Origin: Mucilaginibacter sp. SJ
GTDB lineage: Bacteria; Bacteroidota; Bacteroidia; Sphingobacteriales; Sphingobacteriaceae
Assembly: GCF_028993635.1 (NCBI RefSeq)
Contig: NZ_CP118631.1
Span: forward strand, 6,758,001-6,822,000
DNA: 64,000 nucleotides
Direction: 5' to 3'
Shown: positions 8,346 to 16,694 of the stretch, piece after piece
Numbering within the stretch: the stretch's first letter is position 1
How the letters are laid out: the number at the start of each line of letters is the position of its first letter
Translations under genes and position numbers: made by a program
Notes under the pieces: generated by a model
What the model was told of the DNA's origin: nothing
What the model saw: the letters and a program-made list of their open reading frames with translations, nothing else
Database searches by the model: none

Positions 8346-9041
8346 ATGATCAAATTTATTCAGCACATAAAAGATCTTAACGTTGGAGCTGTTAAAACGA
8401 TGATCGAAAAAGATCACAGATGGCTTACCTGGGCCGAGGACAGCGGTAAAAACGCACTTCATTACCTGTGCGGCATTGAAATCGCCAAACGCCCTGCAAA
8501 AGCCGAAGAAAGTTTGAGCATGCTTAAGCTATTGCTGGCAAAAGGCATGGATATCAATTCAATTCACCGGATAAAAGAGGAATGCGGCTTTTTTCCGGCC
8601 ACCCCGCTTTGGTATGCTTATACCCGGGGAAGAAATAAGCTGTTATATGAATATTTGCTGGCTAATGGCGCCAATCCGGAGCATTGCATGTATGCTATAA
8701 CCTGGTATAATGATGTGGAAGCCGCCGGTCTGTTTAAAAGTTATGGTGCACAAACAGACCCAGGTGTGGGAAATGACAGCCCGTTCATTGCTGCATTTAA
8801 CTGGAAACGCTTTGAAGTGGCCGAATGGTTTTTAAGCAATGGTGCTAATGTAAACTTTGCCGATAAAGATGGGAATACTGCACTTTTTTATGCGGTGAAA
8901 CGAAAGTATAAACTGGATCAGATCAGGTTGTTGCTGAAATATGGCGCCGACTTTAATATAGAGAATAAACAGGGGATATCAGCCAGGAAATTGGCAGAGC
9001 AAAATAATCAGACCGGGGTTTTGAAGTTGTTTACCTCTTGA
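8346..9041 (+). CDS. ankyrin-repeat protein
   Basis: The 231-residue protein carries ankyrin-type repeats. The clearest units are at about residues 80-110 (TPLWYAYTRGRNKLLYEYLL), 140-170 (SPFIAAFNWKRFEVAEWFLS) and 172-205 (DKDGNTALFYAVKRKY). A degenerate first unit (GKNALHYLCGIEIAKR) lies near residue 35. No signal peptide or membrane segment is present, so it is cytoplasmic and likely a protein-binding scaffold. It follows the DUF1801 gene by 12 bases; whether the two interact is unknown. Confidence 0.88.
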   Translation: MIKFIQHIKDLNVGAVKTMIEKDHRWLTWAEDSGKNALHYLCGIEIAKRPAKAEESLSMLKLLLAKGMDINSIHRIKEECGFFPATPLWYAYTRGRNKLLYEYLLANGANPEHCMYAITWYNDVEAAGLFKSYGAQTDPGVGNDSPFIAAFNWKRFEVAEWFLSNGANVNFADKDGNTALFYAVKRKYKLDQIRLLLKYGADFNIENKQGISARKLAEQNNQTGVLKLFTS

Positions 9042-9308
9042 ATTAAATAATTATTCTTATAATGGATGTCTAAAAAGTAGCGTTGACCCGGGGCTTTTTT
9101 TAATTGCAATAATCGGGTAAGAAATGATTATAGGCATGTTTTTAAGCATGTGGCTCATGCCAATATTTGAATCTCAGTACTCCCCAGCTGTGTCCTGTTT
9201 GTAGCGCCCATTATAAATTGCTGTTGATTCTGTAGGTGGCTCCTAATCTACATGTAAACATCGCCATTTTAGTATTCGCAATCTGCCCATTTTATTTAAT
9301 TTTGCCGA

Positions 9309-11237
9309 ATGGATTTTATCATAGAAGCGGCCGTAAAAGCAGTTAAACAATTATATCAAACTGACATTGAACCGGCTGCCGTTAGCATACAGGAAACACG
9401 TAAGGAGTTTGAAGGACAAGTAACCATAGTAACCTTCCCGTTCACCAAGTTTTCGCGCAAGGGGCCTGAACAAACAGGTGCCGAAATAGGGGAGTATCTT
9501 AAAAGTGAATTGAAGGAGGTTGCTTCTTTTAATGTGATCAAAGGTTTTTTGAACCTTTCTATAACTGACGAATACTGGATTAGCCAGTTATATAATAATA
9601 TTACTGCCGATGATTTTGCGGTAGCAAAGCCTAACGGACAAAAGGTAATGGTAGAGTATTCATCTCCCAATACCAACAAACCGCTGCACCTTGGCCATAT
9701 CCGTAACAACCTGTTGGGTTATTCGGTTGCTGAAATCCTGGCTGCCGATGGTTACGAGGTGATCAAAACCAACCTGGTTAATGACCGCGGGATCCATATT
9801 TGCAAATCCATGCTGGCCTGGCAAAAATTCGGTAATGGCGAAACGCCTGAATCTTCGGGCATGAAGGGTGATCACCTGGTAGGTAAGTATTATGTGCTGT
9901 TTGATAAGGAACTGAGAGAGCAGCTCAAACCGGTTTTGAGCGAAGTTTATGAAAAACATAATCTTTCGGCCTTTAAAGAAAACCAAAAAGCAAAGATTGA
10001 AGAATCGTTAGCTACCATAGCTAAGGTAAAAGAAAAACGTGCTCAAACCGACGAGGCAAATCAAAAGCTGATTGGCGAACTGGACGATAAAATTGCCGGC
10101 GAAGAAGACAAGATCAAAGAGATAGCCAAAAATGCTACTCCTATCATGATAGAAACCCAGCAGATGCTGCAAAAATGGGAGGCAGGCGATGAAGAGGTGA
10201 TGAACCTGTGGAGAACCATGAACGGTTGGGTATACGCAGGCTTCGCCGAAACTTATAAGCAACTGGGCGTTGATTTTGATAAATACTATTACGAATCGAA
10301 TACTTACCTGTTAGGCAAAGATATTATTGAAGAAGGCCTTGCAAAAGGAGTATTCTTCAAAAAAGCCGATAACTCTGTATGGATAGACCTTACCTCGGAT
10401 GGGCTTGACGAGAAACTCGTACTTCGTGGTGACGGTACTTCAGTTTATATTACCCAGGATATGGGTACCGCCCAATTGAAGTATAACGATTATCACATGG
10501 ATAAATCCATCTACGTGGTGGGCAACGAACAGGATTATCACTTTAAGGTGCTGTTCCTGATCTTACAAAAATTAGGTAAAACCGGTGCGGATGGATTGTT
10601 CCACCTATCATACGGTATGGTTGACCTGCCTTCGGGTAAAATGAAATCGCGCGAGGGGACGGTAGTTGATGCCGATGACCTGATGGCTGAGATGGAAACA
10701 ACCGCTAAAGAGCAAACCGAAGCCATGGGCAAGGTTGAAGCGTTTAATGACGAAGATAAGGTTGCATTATATCATACCATTGGCATGGGAGCACTTAAAT
10801 ATTTCCTGTTAAAAGTTGATCCAAAAAAACGTTTACTGTTTGATCCTAATGAATCGGTAGATTTTCAGGGACATACCGGGCCGTTTATTCAATATACACA
10901 CGCCCGTATTAAATCGGTATTAAGCAGGGCTGATTATGAACCAGCAATAAAACCTGCAGTAACTGAACTGGCAGGCGTTGAACGCGATTTAATTGTACTG
11001 CTTGATAAATACCCCGAAACTGTTAAGGAAGCGGCAAAGGGTTACAGTCCGGCTGTAATCGCTAACTACGTATATGAGCTTGCCAAAACGTATAACAAGT
11101 TCTACCACGAAAAGTCGATCTTACAGGCTGAAGATGAGGACTCAAAACAATTTCGTTTGACTTTATCTGCATCATCAGCAAAAGTGATCAGCAAAGGGAT
11201 GAAGCTTTTAGGTATTGAAGTGCCGGAGAGAATGTGA
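9309..11237 (+). CDS. argS: arginyl-tRNA synthetase
   Basis: This 642-residue class I synthetase charges tRNA-Arg with arginine using ATP. The N-terminal tRNA-binding Add1 domain spans about residues 1-100. The HIGH motif is HLGH at 127-130, preceded by SSPNTNKP. The KMSKS equivalent is KMKSR at 444-448 within GKMKSREGTVVDADDL. The C-terminal DALR anticodon-binding domain ends in a typical tail (GMKLLGIEVPERM). A charged coiled segment rich in Glu/Lys at about residues 220-275 is an insertion common in Bacteroidota ArgS. The start is fixed by the canonical MDFIIEAAVKAVKQLY opening. A TAATTTTG element ends only four bases before the ATG, so the mRNA may be leaderless. Confidence 0.97.
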   Translation: MDFIIEAAVKAVKQLYQTDIEPAAVSIQETRKEFEGQVTIVTFPFTKFSRKGPEQTGAEIGEYLKSELKEVASFNVIKGFLNLSITDEYWISQLYNNITADDFAVAKPNGQKVMVEYSSPNTNKPLHLGHIRNNLLGYSVAEILAADGYEVIKTNLVNDRGIHICKSMLAWQKFGNGETPESSGMKGDHLVGKYYVLFDKELREQLKPVLSEVYEKHNLSAFKENQKAKIEESLATIAKVKEKRAQTDEANQKLIGELDDKIAGEEDKIKEIAKNATPIMIETQQMLQKWEAGDEEVMNLWRTMNGWVYAGFAETYKQLGVDFDKYYYESNTYLLGKDIIEEGLAKGVFFKKADNSVWIDLTSDGLDEKLVLRGDGTSVYITQDMGTAQLKYNDYHMDKSIYVVGNEQDYHFKVLFLILQKLGKTGADGLFHLSYGMVDLPSGKMKSREGTVVDADDLMAEMETTAKEQTEAMGKVEAFNDEDKVALYHTIGMGALKYFLLKVDPKKRLLFDPNESVDFQGHTGPFIQYTHARIKSVLSRADYEPAIKPAVTELAGVERDLIVLLDKYPETVKEAAKGYSPAVIANYVYELAKTYNKFYHEKSILQAEDEDSKQFRLTLSASSAKVISKGMKLLGIEVPERM

Positions 11238-11285
11238 TTTTAAGTTGGCAGTTTATAGTTAGCACTTTTGCAGCGTCCCAATAAT

Positions 11286-11328
11286 TCAATTTGTAGTTAG
11301 TACATGTTTACTGCTAACTGCAAATTGA
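11286..11328. repeat. inverted repeat between convergent genes
   Basis: Arms of 15 bases (11286-11300 and 11314-11328) match at 14 positions around a 13-base loop. It belongs to the GCAAACTG/AACTGC type of short intergenic repeat; a related GTTTGCAGTAGGCAGTT string is at 55576-55592. It may terminate transcription from both sides, although no strong T run follows. Confidence 0.55.
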
Positions 11329-11345
11329 AAACTGGCTACTGAAAT

Positions 11346-11636
11346 TTATCTCCAATACCCCTTCATCCATACATAACCGCGATTGGTTGGCTGCCAATGG
11401 CCTTGTACATATACGCGATTGTAACGTGGCCTTGCGTAAAAGCCCTGGCGGTAAACGTAATGGTTACCGCGCCAAACCCATTCGCCGGGTACCCAGACAG
11501 CATTAGGGTAGGGTGCTACCGGGCGGACATAAACCGGTTCAACGGGTTGTTCGGTTACATAAGCCTGACCGGCGCATGATGCAAATAATGAGCCCGTTAA
11601 GGCAAGTATTATTCCTAATTTAGCAATGGTTTTCAT
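11346..11636 (-). CDS. lipoprotein with YXWGXW-type repeats
   Basis: From the ATG complementing 11634-11636 the protein is 96 residues. It has a lipoprotein signal (MKTIAKLGIILALTGSLFA followed by SCAGQ). The mature part is built of short aromatic repeats (WVPGEWVWRGNHYVYRQG, then VYVQGHWQPTNRGYVWMKGYW), the YXWGXW repeat pattern of small envelope proteins. The open frame extends upstream to 11687, but those 17 codons precede the signal peptide and are unlikely to be used. The function is unknown. It is the last gene on the minus strand before argS, with an inverted repeat between them. Confidence 0.82.
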   Translation of the reverse strand: MKTIAKLGIILALTGSLFASCAGQAYVTEQPVEPVYVRPVAPYPNAVWVPGEWVWRGNHYVYRQGFYARPRYNRVYVQGHWQPTNRGYVWMKGYWR

Positions 11637-11704
11637 GTCAGATGTTTTTAGTTGTTCAGTATAATAACTATTGACAATTTCCAACATCGAAAGTTTAACC
11701 GCGT

Positions 11705-12595
11705 TCAGATGCTGAATTTATCGGCTACAACCAAATCTTTACTACCTGCTGTATATTTATAAAATCCGCTGCCTGTTTTAGTTCCTAAATGGCCTGCCAC
11801 AGCCATGTTTACCAATAAAGGGCAAGGGGCATATTTAGGATTACCGAAACCATCATGCAATACTTTCAAAATAGCGAGGCAAACATCAAGCCCAATAAAA
11901 TCAGCTAATTGCAGCGGGCCCATAGGGTGGGCCATGCCCAGTTTCATCACCGTATCAATTTCCTGTACGCCGGCAACGCCTTCATATAAAGTATAAATGG
12001 CCTCGTTTATCATCGGCATTAAAATTCGGTTGGCTACAAAACCGGGATAATCGTTTACCACTACAGGGTCTTTGCCTAATGTACGGGAAAGCTCCATAAT
12101 GGTTTCGGTAACAGCATTGGTTGTGGCGTACCCTCTGATCACCTCAACCAGTTTCATTACCGGTACGGGGTTCATAAAATGCATGCCTATTACATTGCCC
12201 GGGTTTTTAGTAACTGAAGCAATTTGGGTTATAGAAATAGATGAGGTGTTGGATGCCAGTATTACGTTTTTGCCACAAATTTCACTTAGTTGCTTAAACA
12301 GCTTGAGCTTTATTTCCTGGTTTTCGGTGGCGGCTTCAATTACGAGGTCGGTATTTTGAGCGCCTTCGGCCAGGTTGGTAAAAACCCGGATACGGCTGAG
12401 AGTTTCGTTTTTTGCCTCTTCATCTAAAGAGCCCTTTTTTACCTGCCTGTCCAGGTTATTGCTGATGGTTTGTAAGGCTTTACTCAGGGCATTGTCGCTG
12501 ATATCAACTAATGATACCTGGAAACCATATTGGGCAAAGGTGTGGGCGATACCATTGCCCATAGTGCCGGAGCCAATTACAGTAATGTTTTTCAT
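11705..12595 (-). CDS. 3-hydroxybutyryl-CoA / 3-hydroxyacyl-CoA dehydrogenase
   Basis: This 296-residue NAD(P)-dependent enzyme interconverts 3-hydroxyacyl-CoA and 3-oxoacyl-CoA. The N-terminal Rossmann motif is GSGTMGNGIA (residues 8-17). The catalytic histidine lies in GMHFMNPVPVMKLVEVI, the family signature, and NTSSISI is the substrate-loop serine segment. The C-terminal helical domain includes PGFVANRILMPMINEAI and GMAHPMGPLQLADFIGLD. It is the stand-alone length of Hbd/PaaH-type enzymes rather than a fused FadB. It lies 47 bases after bioD on the same strand and may be read through from bioF-bioD, although the pathways are different. Confidence 0.93.
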   Translation of the reverse strand: MKNITVIGSGTMGNGIAHTFAQYGFQVSLVDISDNALSKALQTISNNLDRQVKKGSLDEEAKNETLSRIRVFTNLAEGAQNTDLVIEAATENQEIKLKLFKQLSEICGKNVILASNTSSISITQIASVTKNPGNVIGMHFMNPVPVMKLVEVIRGYATTNAVTETIMELSRTLGKDPVVVNDYPGFVANRILMPMINEAIYTLYEGVAGVQEIDTVMKLGMAHPMGPLQLADFIGLDVCLAILKVLHDGFGNPKYAPCPLLVNMAVAGHLGTKTGSGFYKYTAGSKDLVVADKFSI

Positions 12596-12642
12596 AGTAT
12601 GTGTTTACGAAGCCGGCAATATCGGTTGTAAAGCTGCCGGTA

Positions 12643-13260
12643 TTACAAGGTAATAAACTTACCGGCTTCTTTAACAGTTTTTTTGTTGATAGTTTTAAAC
12701 TCAGGGATCTGCCCCAGATCGGCAACTTCTGAATAATCGAGGATATAGCTTTTTGAATAGATATCCTTATCACCGTTAAAAATTATCCCCATAACAGGAA
12801 TGCCATATTTTTTTAATGCATGTAAGGAAAGCAGGGTATGATTAATACTGCCTAAATAGTGTTTGCTTACCAGTATTACCTTTGCATTAAGCTGCTTAAT
12901 AAGGTCGATAATAAGAAAGTTATCATTCAATGGTACCATAAGGCCGCCGGCGCCCTCTATAATTAGCTGGTTATCTGTTTTTGGCAGAATGATATTTTCA
13001 AGTTCTATGGTCACTTTATCGAGAGCCGCAGATTTATGAGGCGAAAAGGGTTGTGTGAGCGCGTAGGCCTCGGGAAAAAAATGGCTGACCTTATTTGAGA
13101 TAAGGTTTTTAACTTTCAGGGTATCGCTGTTATCAAGGTCACCCGATTGTATGGGCTTCCAGTAGTCTGCGTTTAGTTTTTCAGTTAAAATAGCCGAAAC
13201 CAGGGTTTTACCTATTCCGGTATCAATACCGGTAATAAATATCGGTTGCGTATCAGGCAT
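12643..13260 (-). CDS. bioD: dethiobiotin synthase
   Basis: This 205-residue enzyme makes dethiobiotin from 7,8-diaminopelargonate, CO2 and ATP, the penultimate step of biotin synthesis. The P-loop is GIDTGIGKT (residues 11-19). YWKPIQSGD carries the conserved lysine, IIEGAGGLMVPL is the second nucleotide and substrate segment, and GIIFNGD is near the C-terminus. At 205 residues it is slightly short compared with E. coli BioD but typical of Bacteroidota. Its start overlaps the 3' end of bioF by eight bases, which suggests translational coupling. bioA and bioB are not in the window. Confidence 0.95.
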   Translation of the reverse strand: MPDTQPIFITGIDTGIGKTLVSAILTEKLNADYWKPIQSGDLDNSDTLKVKNLISNKVSHFFPEAYALTQPFSPHKSAALDKVTIELENIILPKTDNQLIIEGAGGLMVPLNDNFLIIDLIKQLNAKVILVSKHYLGSINHTLLSLHALKKYGIPVMGIIFNGDKDIYSKSYILDYSEVADLGQIPEFKTINKKTVKEAGKFITL

Positions 13261-14386
13261 GTAGTAATATAAATTTGTTAAGAGTTACAGCCAGCAAAGT
13301 TAACTCATTTTCCGTATTAAAGCTATGCAGGCAAATCCTGATCCGCTCGGTACCCTGTGCAACCGTAGGGCTTAAGATGGGCCTCACATCAAAGTTATTC
13401 AATTGCAATTGTTTAGCCGCTTCCCTTGCCATTTCATTGCTTTTGAACACGATACATTGAATAGCGCTATCACTATTTAGTAAAGTGAAATTTTTGCCTG
13501 TGTTTACTTGCTGTTTAAACAGTTCAATGTTCTTTTTTAGGCAGAAGATGGCCTCGCGGGAATTTTCCAATAACTGATAGGCCATTTTGATCGCTGCCAG
13601 CTGATGAAAAGGTGCTGTTGTTGTATAAATAAAGGAGCGTGCAAAATTGATTAAATATTTCCGTAAGTTATTACTACCAAGTACTACAGCCCCGTGGCCG
13701 CCCAGTGCCTTGCCAAATGTTATCACACGGGCAAAGATCCTGTGCTGTAAACCAAGTTCGCAAACCAACCCTTTGGGATAAAGGCCTACAGCATGGGCCT
13801 CATCAACAATGAGGGCGGCATTATATTTTTCAGTGAGGCTGAGGATTTCAACAAGGGGAGAAGCATCACCATCCATAGAATACACACTTTCAACAACCAC
13901 ATAACAATTGCCTTTGGATAATTTTAACTTGGCTTCTAAACTTTCCAAATCGTTGTGCCTGAAACTGTAGCGATTGGCATAGCTTAGTCTCGCTCCGTCG
14001 ATGATTGAGGCATGTACCAACTCATCTAAAATAATGGTATCGCCGCGCTGGGCAAGGGATGAAAGCAGGCCAAGGTTGGCATCATAGCCCGAGTTAAAAA
14101 GCAGACCGGCTTCACTTTGATGATAGATGGCTATTTGCTGCTCCAGATCTTCGGCATATTGTATGTTTCCTGATAGCAATCTTGATCCGGCGCCTCCATT
14201 TAAGCTAAGCGGATGGTTGTTTACCTCGTGAGCGATGCTTTGTTTCAGAATTGGCGAACGGGCAAAACCCAGATAATCATTCGAGCAAAAATCAACCATG
14301 CCGTTTTCGGGTTTCAGTTCACGGTAAGTGCCAGCTTCCTGCCTTTCCTGTAATTTGCTGTTTAAAAAATCTTCGGCTGCGTTCAA
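13253..14386 (-). CDS. bioF: 8-amino-7-oxononanoate synthase
   Basis: This 377-residue PLP enzyme condenses pimeloyl thioester with L-alanine, the first committed biotin step. The PLP lysine is K226 in VITFGKALGGHGA. DEAHAVG (195-201) holds the aspartate that binds the pyridine nitrogen, CSNDYLG is at 34-40 and SLNGGAGSRLLSG at 61-73. The C-terminal segment FDVRPILSPTVAQGTERIRIC is the usual substrate-closing region. It is the first gene of a bioF-bioD pair and overlaps bioD by eight bases. A TATTTTTG promoter-like element is 17 bases upstream, partly inside the T run of the preceding terminator. Confidence 0.95.
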   Translation of the reverse strand: MNAAEDFLNSKLQERQEAGTYRELKPENGMVDFCSNDYLGFARSPILKQSIAHEVNNHPLSLNGGAGSRLLSGNIQYAEDLEQQIAIYHQSEAGLLFNSGYDANLGLLSSLAQRGDTIILDELVHASIIDGARLSYANRYSFRHNDLESLEAKLKLSKGNCYVVVESVYSMDGDASPLVEILSLTEKYNAALIVDEAHAVGLYPKGLVCELGLQHRIFARVITFGKALGGHGAVVLGSNNLRKYLINFARSFIYTTTAPFHQLAAIKMAYQLLENSREAIFCLKKNIELFKQQVNTGKNFTLLNSDSAIQCIVFKSNEMAREAAKQLQLNNFDVRPILSPTVAQGTERIRICLHSFNTENELTLLAVTLNKFILLHA

Positions 14387-14404
14387 TGTGCTTTGTTTGG
14401 TGCA

Positions 14405-14434
14405 AAAATAAAAAAAGCGACCATTGGCCGCTTT
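14405..14434 (-). terminator. intrinsic terminator after the Spy-like gene
   Basis: On the minus strand AAAGCGGCC (14434-14426) pairs with GGTCGCTTT (14422-14414), three-base loop, then a T-rich run. It separates the Spy-like gene (14453-14812) from bioF. Confidence 0.8.
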
Positions 14435-14452
14435 CTTATATGTTATAAATGT

Positions 14453-14812
14453 TTACTGGCCACCGCCGCCCTGACGCATACGGTCCATTCTTTCTTTCAT
14501 TGCTTTGTCATAAGCTGCAGCTTGTTCGGCTGTTAAAAGAGCTTTGATCTTGGTGTTGGTTGCTTCCATCATAGGGCGCATTGCAGAGCGCATCGCATCC
14601 CTGTCGCCATTGGCTGCAGTACGTACGCTATCCATTTTAGTTGCCTGCTCTTTGTAAACCGCAGTGATCTTGGTTGTTTGATCATCTGTTAATTTAAGCT
14701 GGGTTTGCAATTCTTTTGCTCTTTCTTCCGGGCTTCTCCTCATGCCGCCCTGCGCATAGCTGGCTGCCGAAATTCCTAAAAGGAAGCAGCACATTAACAA
14801 TAATTTTTTCAT
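14453..14812 (-). CDS. Spy/CpxP-like periplasmic helical protein
   Basis: This 119-residue exported protein has a signal peptide (about residues 1-20, ASYAQ cleavage). A helical, highly charged mature region follows, with the paired LTDDQ and LTAEQ motifs (around residues 40 and 92) that mark LTXXQ-type Spy/CpxP-like proteins. In enterobacteria such proteins are periplasmic chaperones or sensors of envelope stress; the role here is inferred only. The N-terminal mature part is methionine/arginine-rich (GGMRRSPEERAKELQ) and the tail is RMRQGGGGQ. It is a single gene with its own terminator. Confidence 0.8.
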   Translation of the reverse strand: MKKLLLMCCFLLGISAASYAQGGMRRSPEERAKELQTQLKLTDDQTTKITAVYKEQATKMDSVRTAANGDRDAMRSAMRPMMEATNTKIKALLTAEQAAAYDKAMKERMDRMRQGGGGQ

Positions 14813-14886
14813 AGCTTTTTAATTTAATTTACGTTTTATCAGTATGATAAAGATATATCGTAATGGTTTAAAAAAGCCGATGTAAC

Positions 14887-15663
14887 TTAATTGTTGCCTT
14901 GCTGTAAATTAGATATAGAGCGCTGCATCTGGGCCATCATTGCTGTAAGGCTTTCCATGGTTGGCTCAGGTGAGGGCGACGGTAATTGTGTCGAGATATA
15001 TCCTTTAGCTTTCCATAATTCCAGTACGTCTTCACCCGATATTTCATAAGGTTCGTAAACTGGGTTATCGGAAATAAGCTTTAGCTTTTTGTTCTCTTTA
15101 AATTTATTACCAATGCGTTTATAAACTACGCCATCATTTTTAGATATTACTACATAGGTTTCGCCGCTTTTTACGTCACCCCAGTTTTCTACATATTCAC
15201 CTATTATAATAGTACCGGATACAAGGGGTAGCATGGAGTCGCCTTTGATTTCAAATGCGCGAAATGTACCCTGCTTAAACATGGGTAAATAAAATTTGGG
15301 TAGTTGAGCCACATATTCAGGATCGGCGTAACCGTTAAGATAGCCGGCACTGGCCTTTACGGGTACCATTTCTATATTTTCATTTTCTTCCTTATCAACA
15401 GAAATACTCAGGATCCGCAGATTGGCAGGGTTACCTTTGGGTTTTGGCTGCCATTTTTCGTTGATGGTTTCGTTGATGAAGTCATCAATAGTAACATCAA
15501 AATAGGTTGCTAATGTTTTTAGCAGGTCGTATTTAGGGTCGGCCCGGTCTTCTTCGTATGCGCCTACTAATGAACGTTTTATACCTAATTCGTCCGCAAA
15601 TTGCTGCTGTGTTAAACCCTTCTTTTTGCGGAGAAACTTAATATTTTGTGAAATTATTGACAT
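14887..15663 (-). CDS. XRE-family repressor with S24 (LexA-like) peptidase domain
   Basis: From the ATG complementing 15661-15663 the protein is 258 residues. An N-terminal XRE helix-turn-helix (residues ~4-57; LTQQQFADELGIKRSLVGAYE) is followed by an S24 self-cleavage domain. The nucleophile serine is in KGDSMLP, the lysine in VVYKRIG, and an Ala-Gly cleavage site is in KASAGYL. This is the CI/LexA-type organisation, in which an activated recombinase filament triggers self-cleavage and derepression. The frame extends 14 codons further to 15705, but that would put the start inside an AT-rich operator-like region. It is divergent from the GIY-YIG-like gene at 15750 and probably regulates that intergenic region. 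Confidence 0.88.
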   Translation of the reverse strand: MSIISQNIKFLRKKKGLTQQQFADELGIKRSLVGAYEEDRADPKYDLLKTLATYFDVTIDDFINETINEKWQPKPKGNPANLRILSISVDKEENENIEMVPVKASAGYLNGYADPEYVAQLPKFYLPMFKQGTFRAFEIKGDSMLPLVSGTIIIGEYVENWGDVKSGETYVVISKNDGVVYKRIGNKFKENKKLKLISDNPVYEPYEISGEDVLELWKAKGYISTQLPSPSPEPTMESLTAMMAQMQRSISNLQQGNN

Positions 15664-15749
15664 AAAATTTGGATTTGCTAAATTTATTAGTAATTTTATG
15701 CTCATAAAGTTAGTAATAATTATCTGTTCACCAAATTTTTTATCATAAA
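15664..15749. promoter_or_regulatory. divergent operator/promoter region
   Basis: The 86 bases between the divergent genes contain a nine-base dyad, AAAATTTGG (15664-15672) with CCAAATTTT (15731-15739). They also contain two TTAGTAA direct repeats (15687-15693 and 15710-15716), 23 bases apart, about two helical turns. These are plausible binding sites for the neighbouring repressor; no binding data are implied. Confidence 0.4.
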
Positions 15750-16106
15750 ATGAAACGTTTTGTTTATATCATTACCGACAGGAACCGTAAAAATCTGCAT
15801 GTAGGCTTATGTTCAGACCTGATGAAAACCATCCAGTTTTACAGCGAAATGCCGACTTTATTTTTCGACAATGCACAACAGCTTAACCGTTTGGTTTACT
15901 TTGAGGAGATCAATACCGAAGAACAGGCTATGGAACGTTTTAAAGTGGTGAGCACTTATACCCGTCCGCAAAAAGAAAAAATGATCAGATCTGTTAATGC
16001 CGACTGGATAGATTTGACCATTGGATTAAAATATGAGCAGGGCTTACGTGTAAGGCCGCAGCTACGCCCGTCCTTAAATGTGAACCGCAGGGTTATGGCT
16101 TTTTAA
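15750..16106 (+). CDS. GIY-YIG superfamily protein, degenerate active site
   Basis: This 118-residue protein follows the UPF0213-like GIY-YIG layout. VYIIT fills the GIY strand position, LHVGLCSDL replaces the YIG strand, RLVYFEEINTEEQAMERF is the middle strand and helix, and RPQKEKMIRSVNADWIDL is the C-terminal part. The catalytic arginine that normally follows YIG (xGxTxDLxRR) appears as MKTIQ here, so nuclease activity is doubtful. A further basic tail (KYEQGLRVRPQLRPSLNVNRR) could bind nucleic acid. It is divergent from the XRE-S24 repressor and overlaps the msrB 3' end by 14 bases. Confidence 0.75.
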   Translation: MKRFVYIITDRNRKNLHVGLCSDLMKTIQFYSEMPTLFFDNAQQLNRLVYFEEINTEEQAMERFKVVSTYTRPQKEKMIRSVNADWIDLTIGLKYEQGLRVRPQLRPSLNVNRRVMAF

Positions 16107-16572
16107 TAAATTTTAAAGCCCCTGAGTTCATGCAGTACCTTTTGCCGCCGCGGTCGGCAGGTCCGTCATCAAATACGTGGCCAAGGTGTAAGCCTGTACT
16201 TTTTTCAATAACTTCATCACGGCTCATGCCGTAGCTGTTATCAGTAATTATTGCTACTTTTTTCGAGTCGACAGGTTTAACAAAACTTGGCCAGCCCGTA
16301 CCGCTATCAAATTTGTCATCAGAGGTGAATAGCGTATCGCCGGTTGCGGCGCTTACGTAAACACCTTTTTCATGATTGTTCCAATACTCGTTCTGATAGG
16401 GAGGTTCGGTGCCGCTTTCAACCATAATATGGTATTGATTGGATGTAAGCGTCTTTTTCCATTCATCGGCAGGTTTGCTCAGTTTACGTTTAGCGTCCTG
16501 TCCGTTGGTATTTTGGCATCCAAATGCTATCAGGATGGTTAAAGCTATCACTGTTAAGATGAGTGTTTTCAT
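16093..16572 (-). CDS. msrB: lipoprotein methionine (R)-sulfoxide reductase
   Basis: This 159-residue protein reduces the R-epimer of methionine sulfoxide in proteins. The signal ends at Cys19 (LIAFGCQNTN), so it is likely a lipoprotein facing the periplasm. The MsrB fold shows SGTGWPSF (90-97), GLHLGHVF (127-134) and the catalytic Cys147 in RYCMNSGALKF. The two CxxC zinc pairs of many MsrBs are missing (the first site reads SAATG, the second EKSTG), and no other cysteine remains in the mature domain. It would therefore have to resolve its sulfenic acid with an external thiol or partner. It is convergent with the GIY-YIG-like gene. Confidence 0.92.
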   Translation of the reverse strand: MKTLILTVIALTILIAFGCQNTNGQDAKRKLSKPADEWKKTLTSNQYHIMVESGTEPPYQNEYWNNHEKGVYVSAATGDTLFTSDDKFDSGTGWPSFVKPVDSKKVAIITDNSYGMSRDEVIEKSTGLHLGHVFDDGPADRGGKRYCMNSGALKFIKKP

Positions 16573-16694
16573 AACCCATTATGTTTTGATGTTATCTTAA
16601 TTATAGATGCTTCCTTTTCGTTGCCGGAAACTACTATATGCTATAACTCAAATACGTAATTTTATTATATGAGGATTGTCATTTGGCAGTCTGT

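Noticed and set aside
15664..15705. 14-codon upstream extension of the XRE-S24 gene
   Set aside because: The ATG at 15663 gives the canonical repressor start, and the extension overlaps the AT-rich operator-like region.
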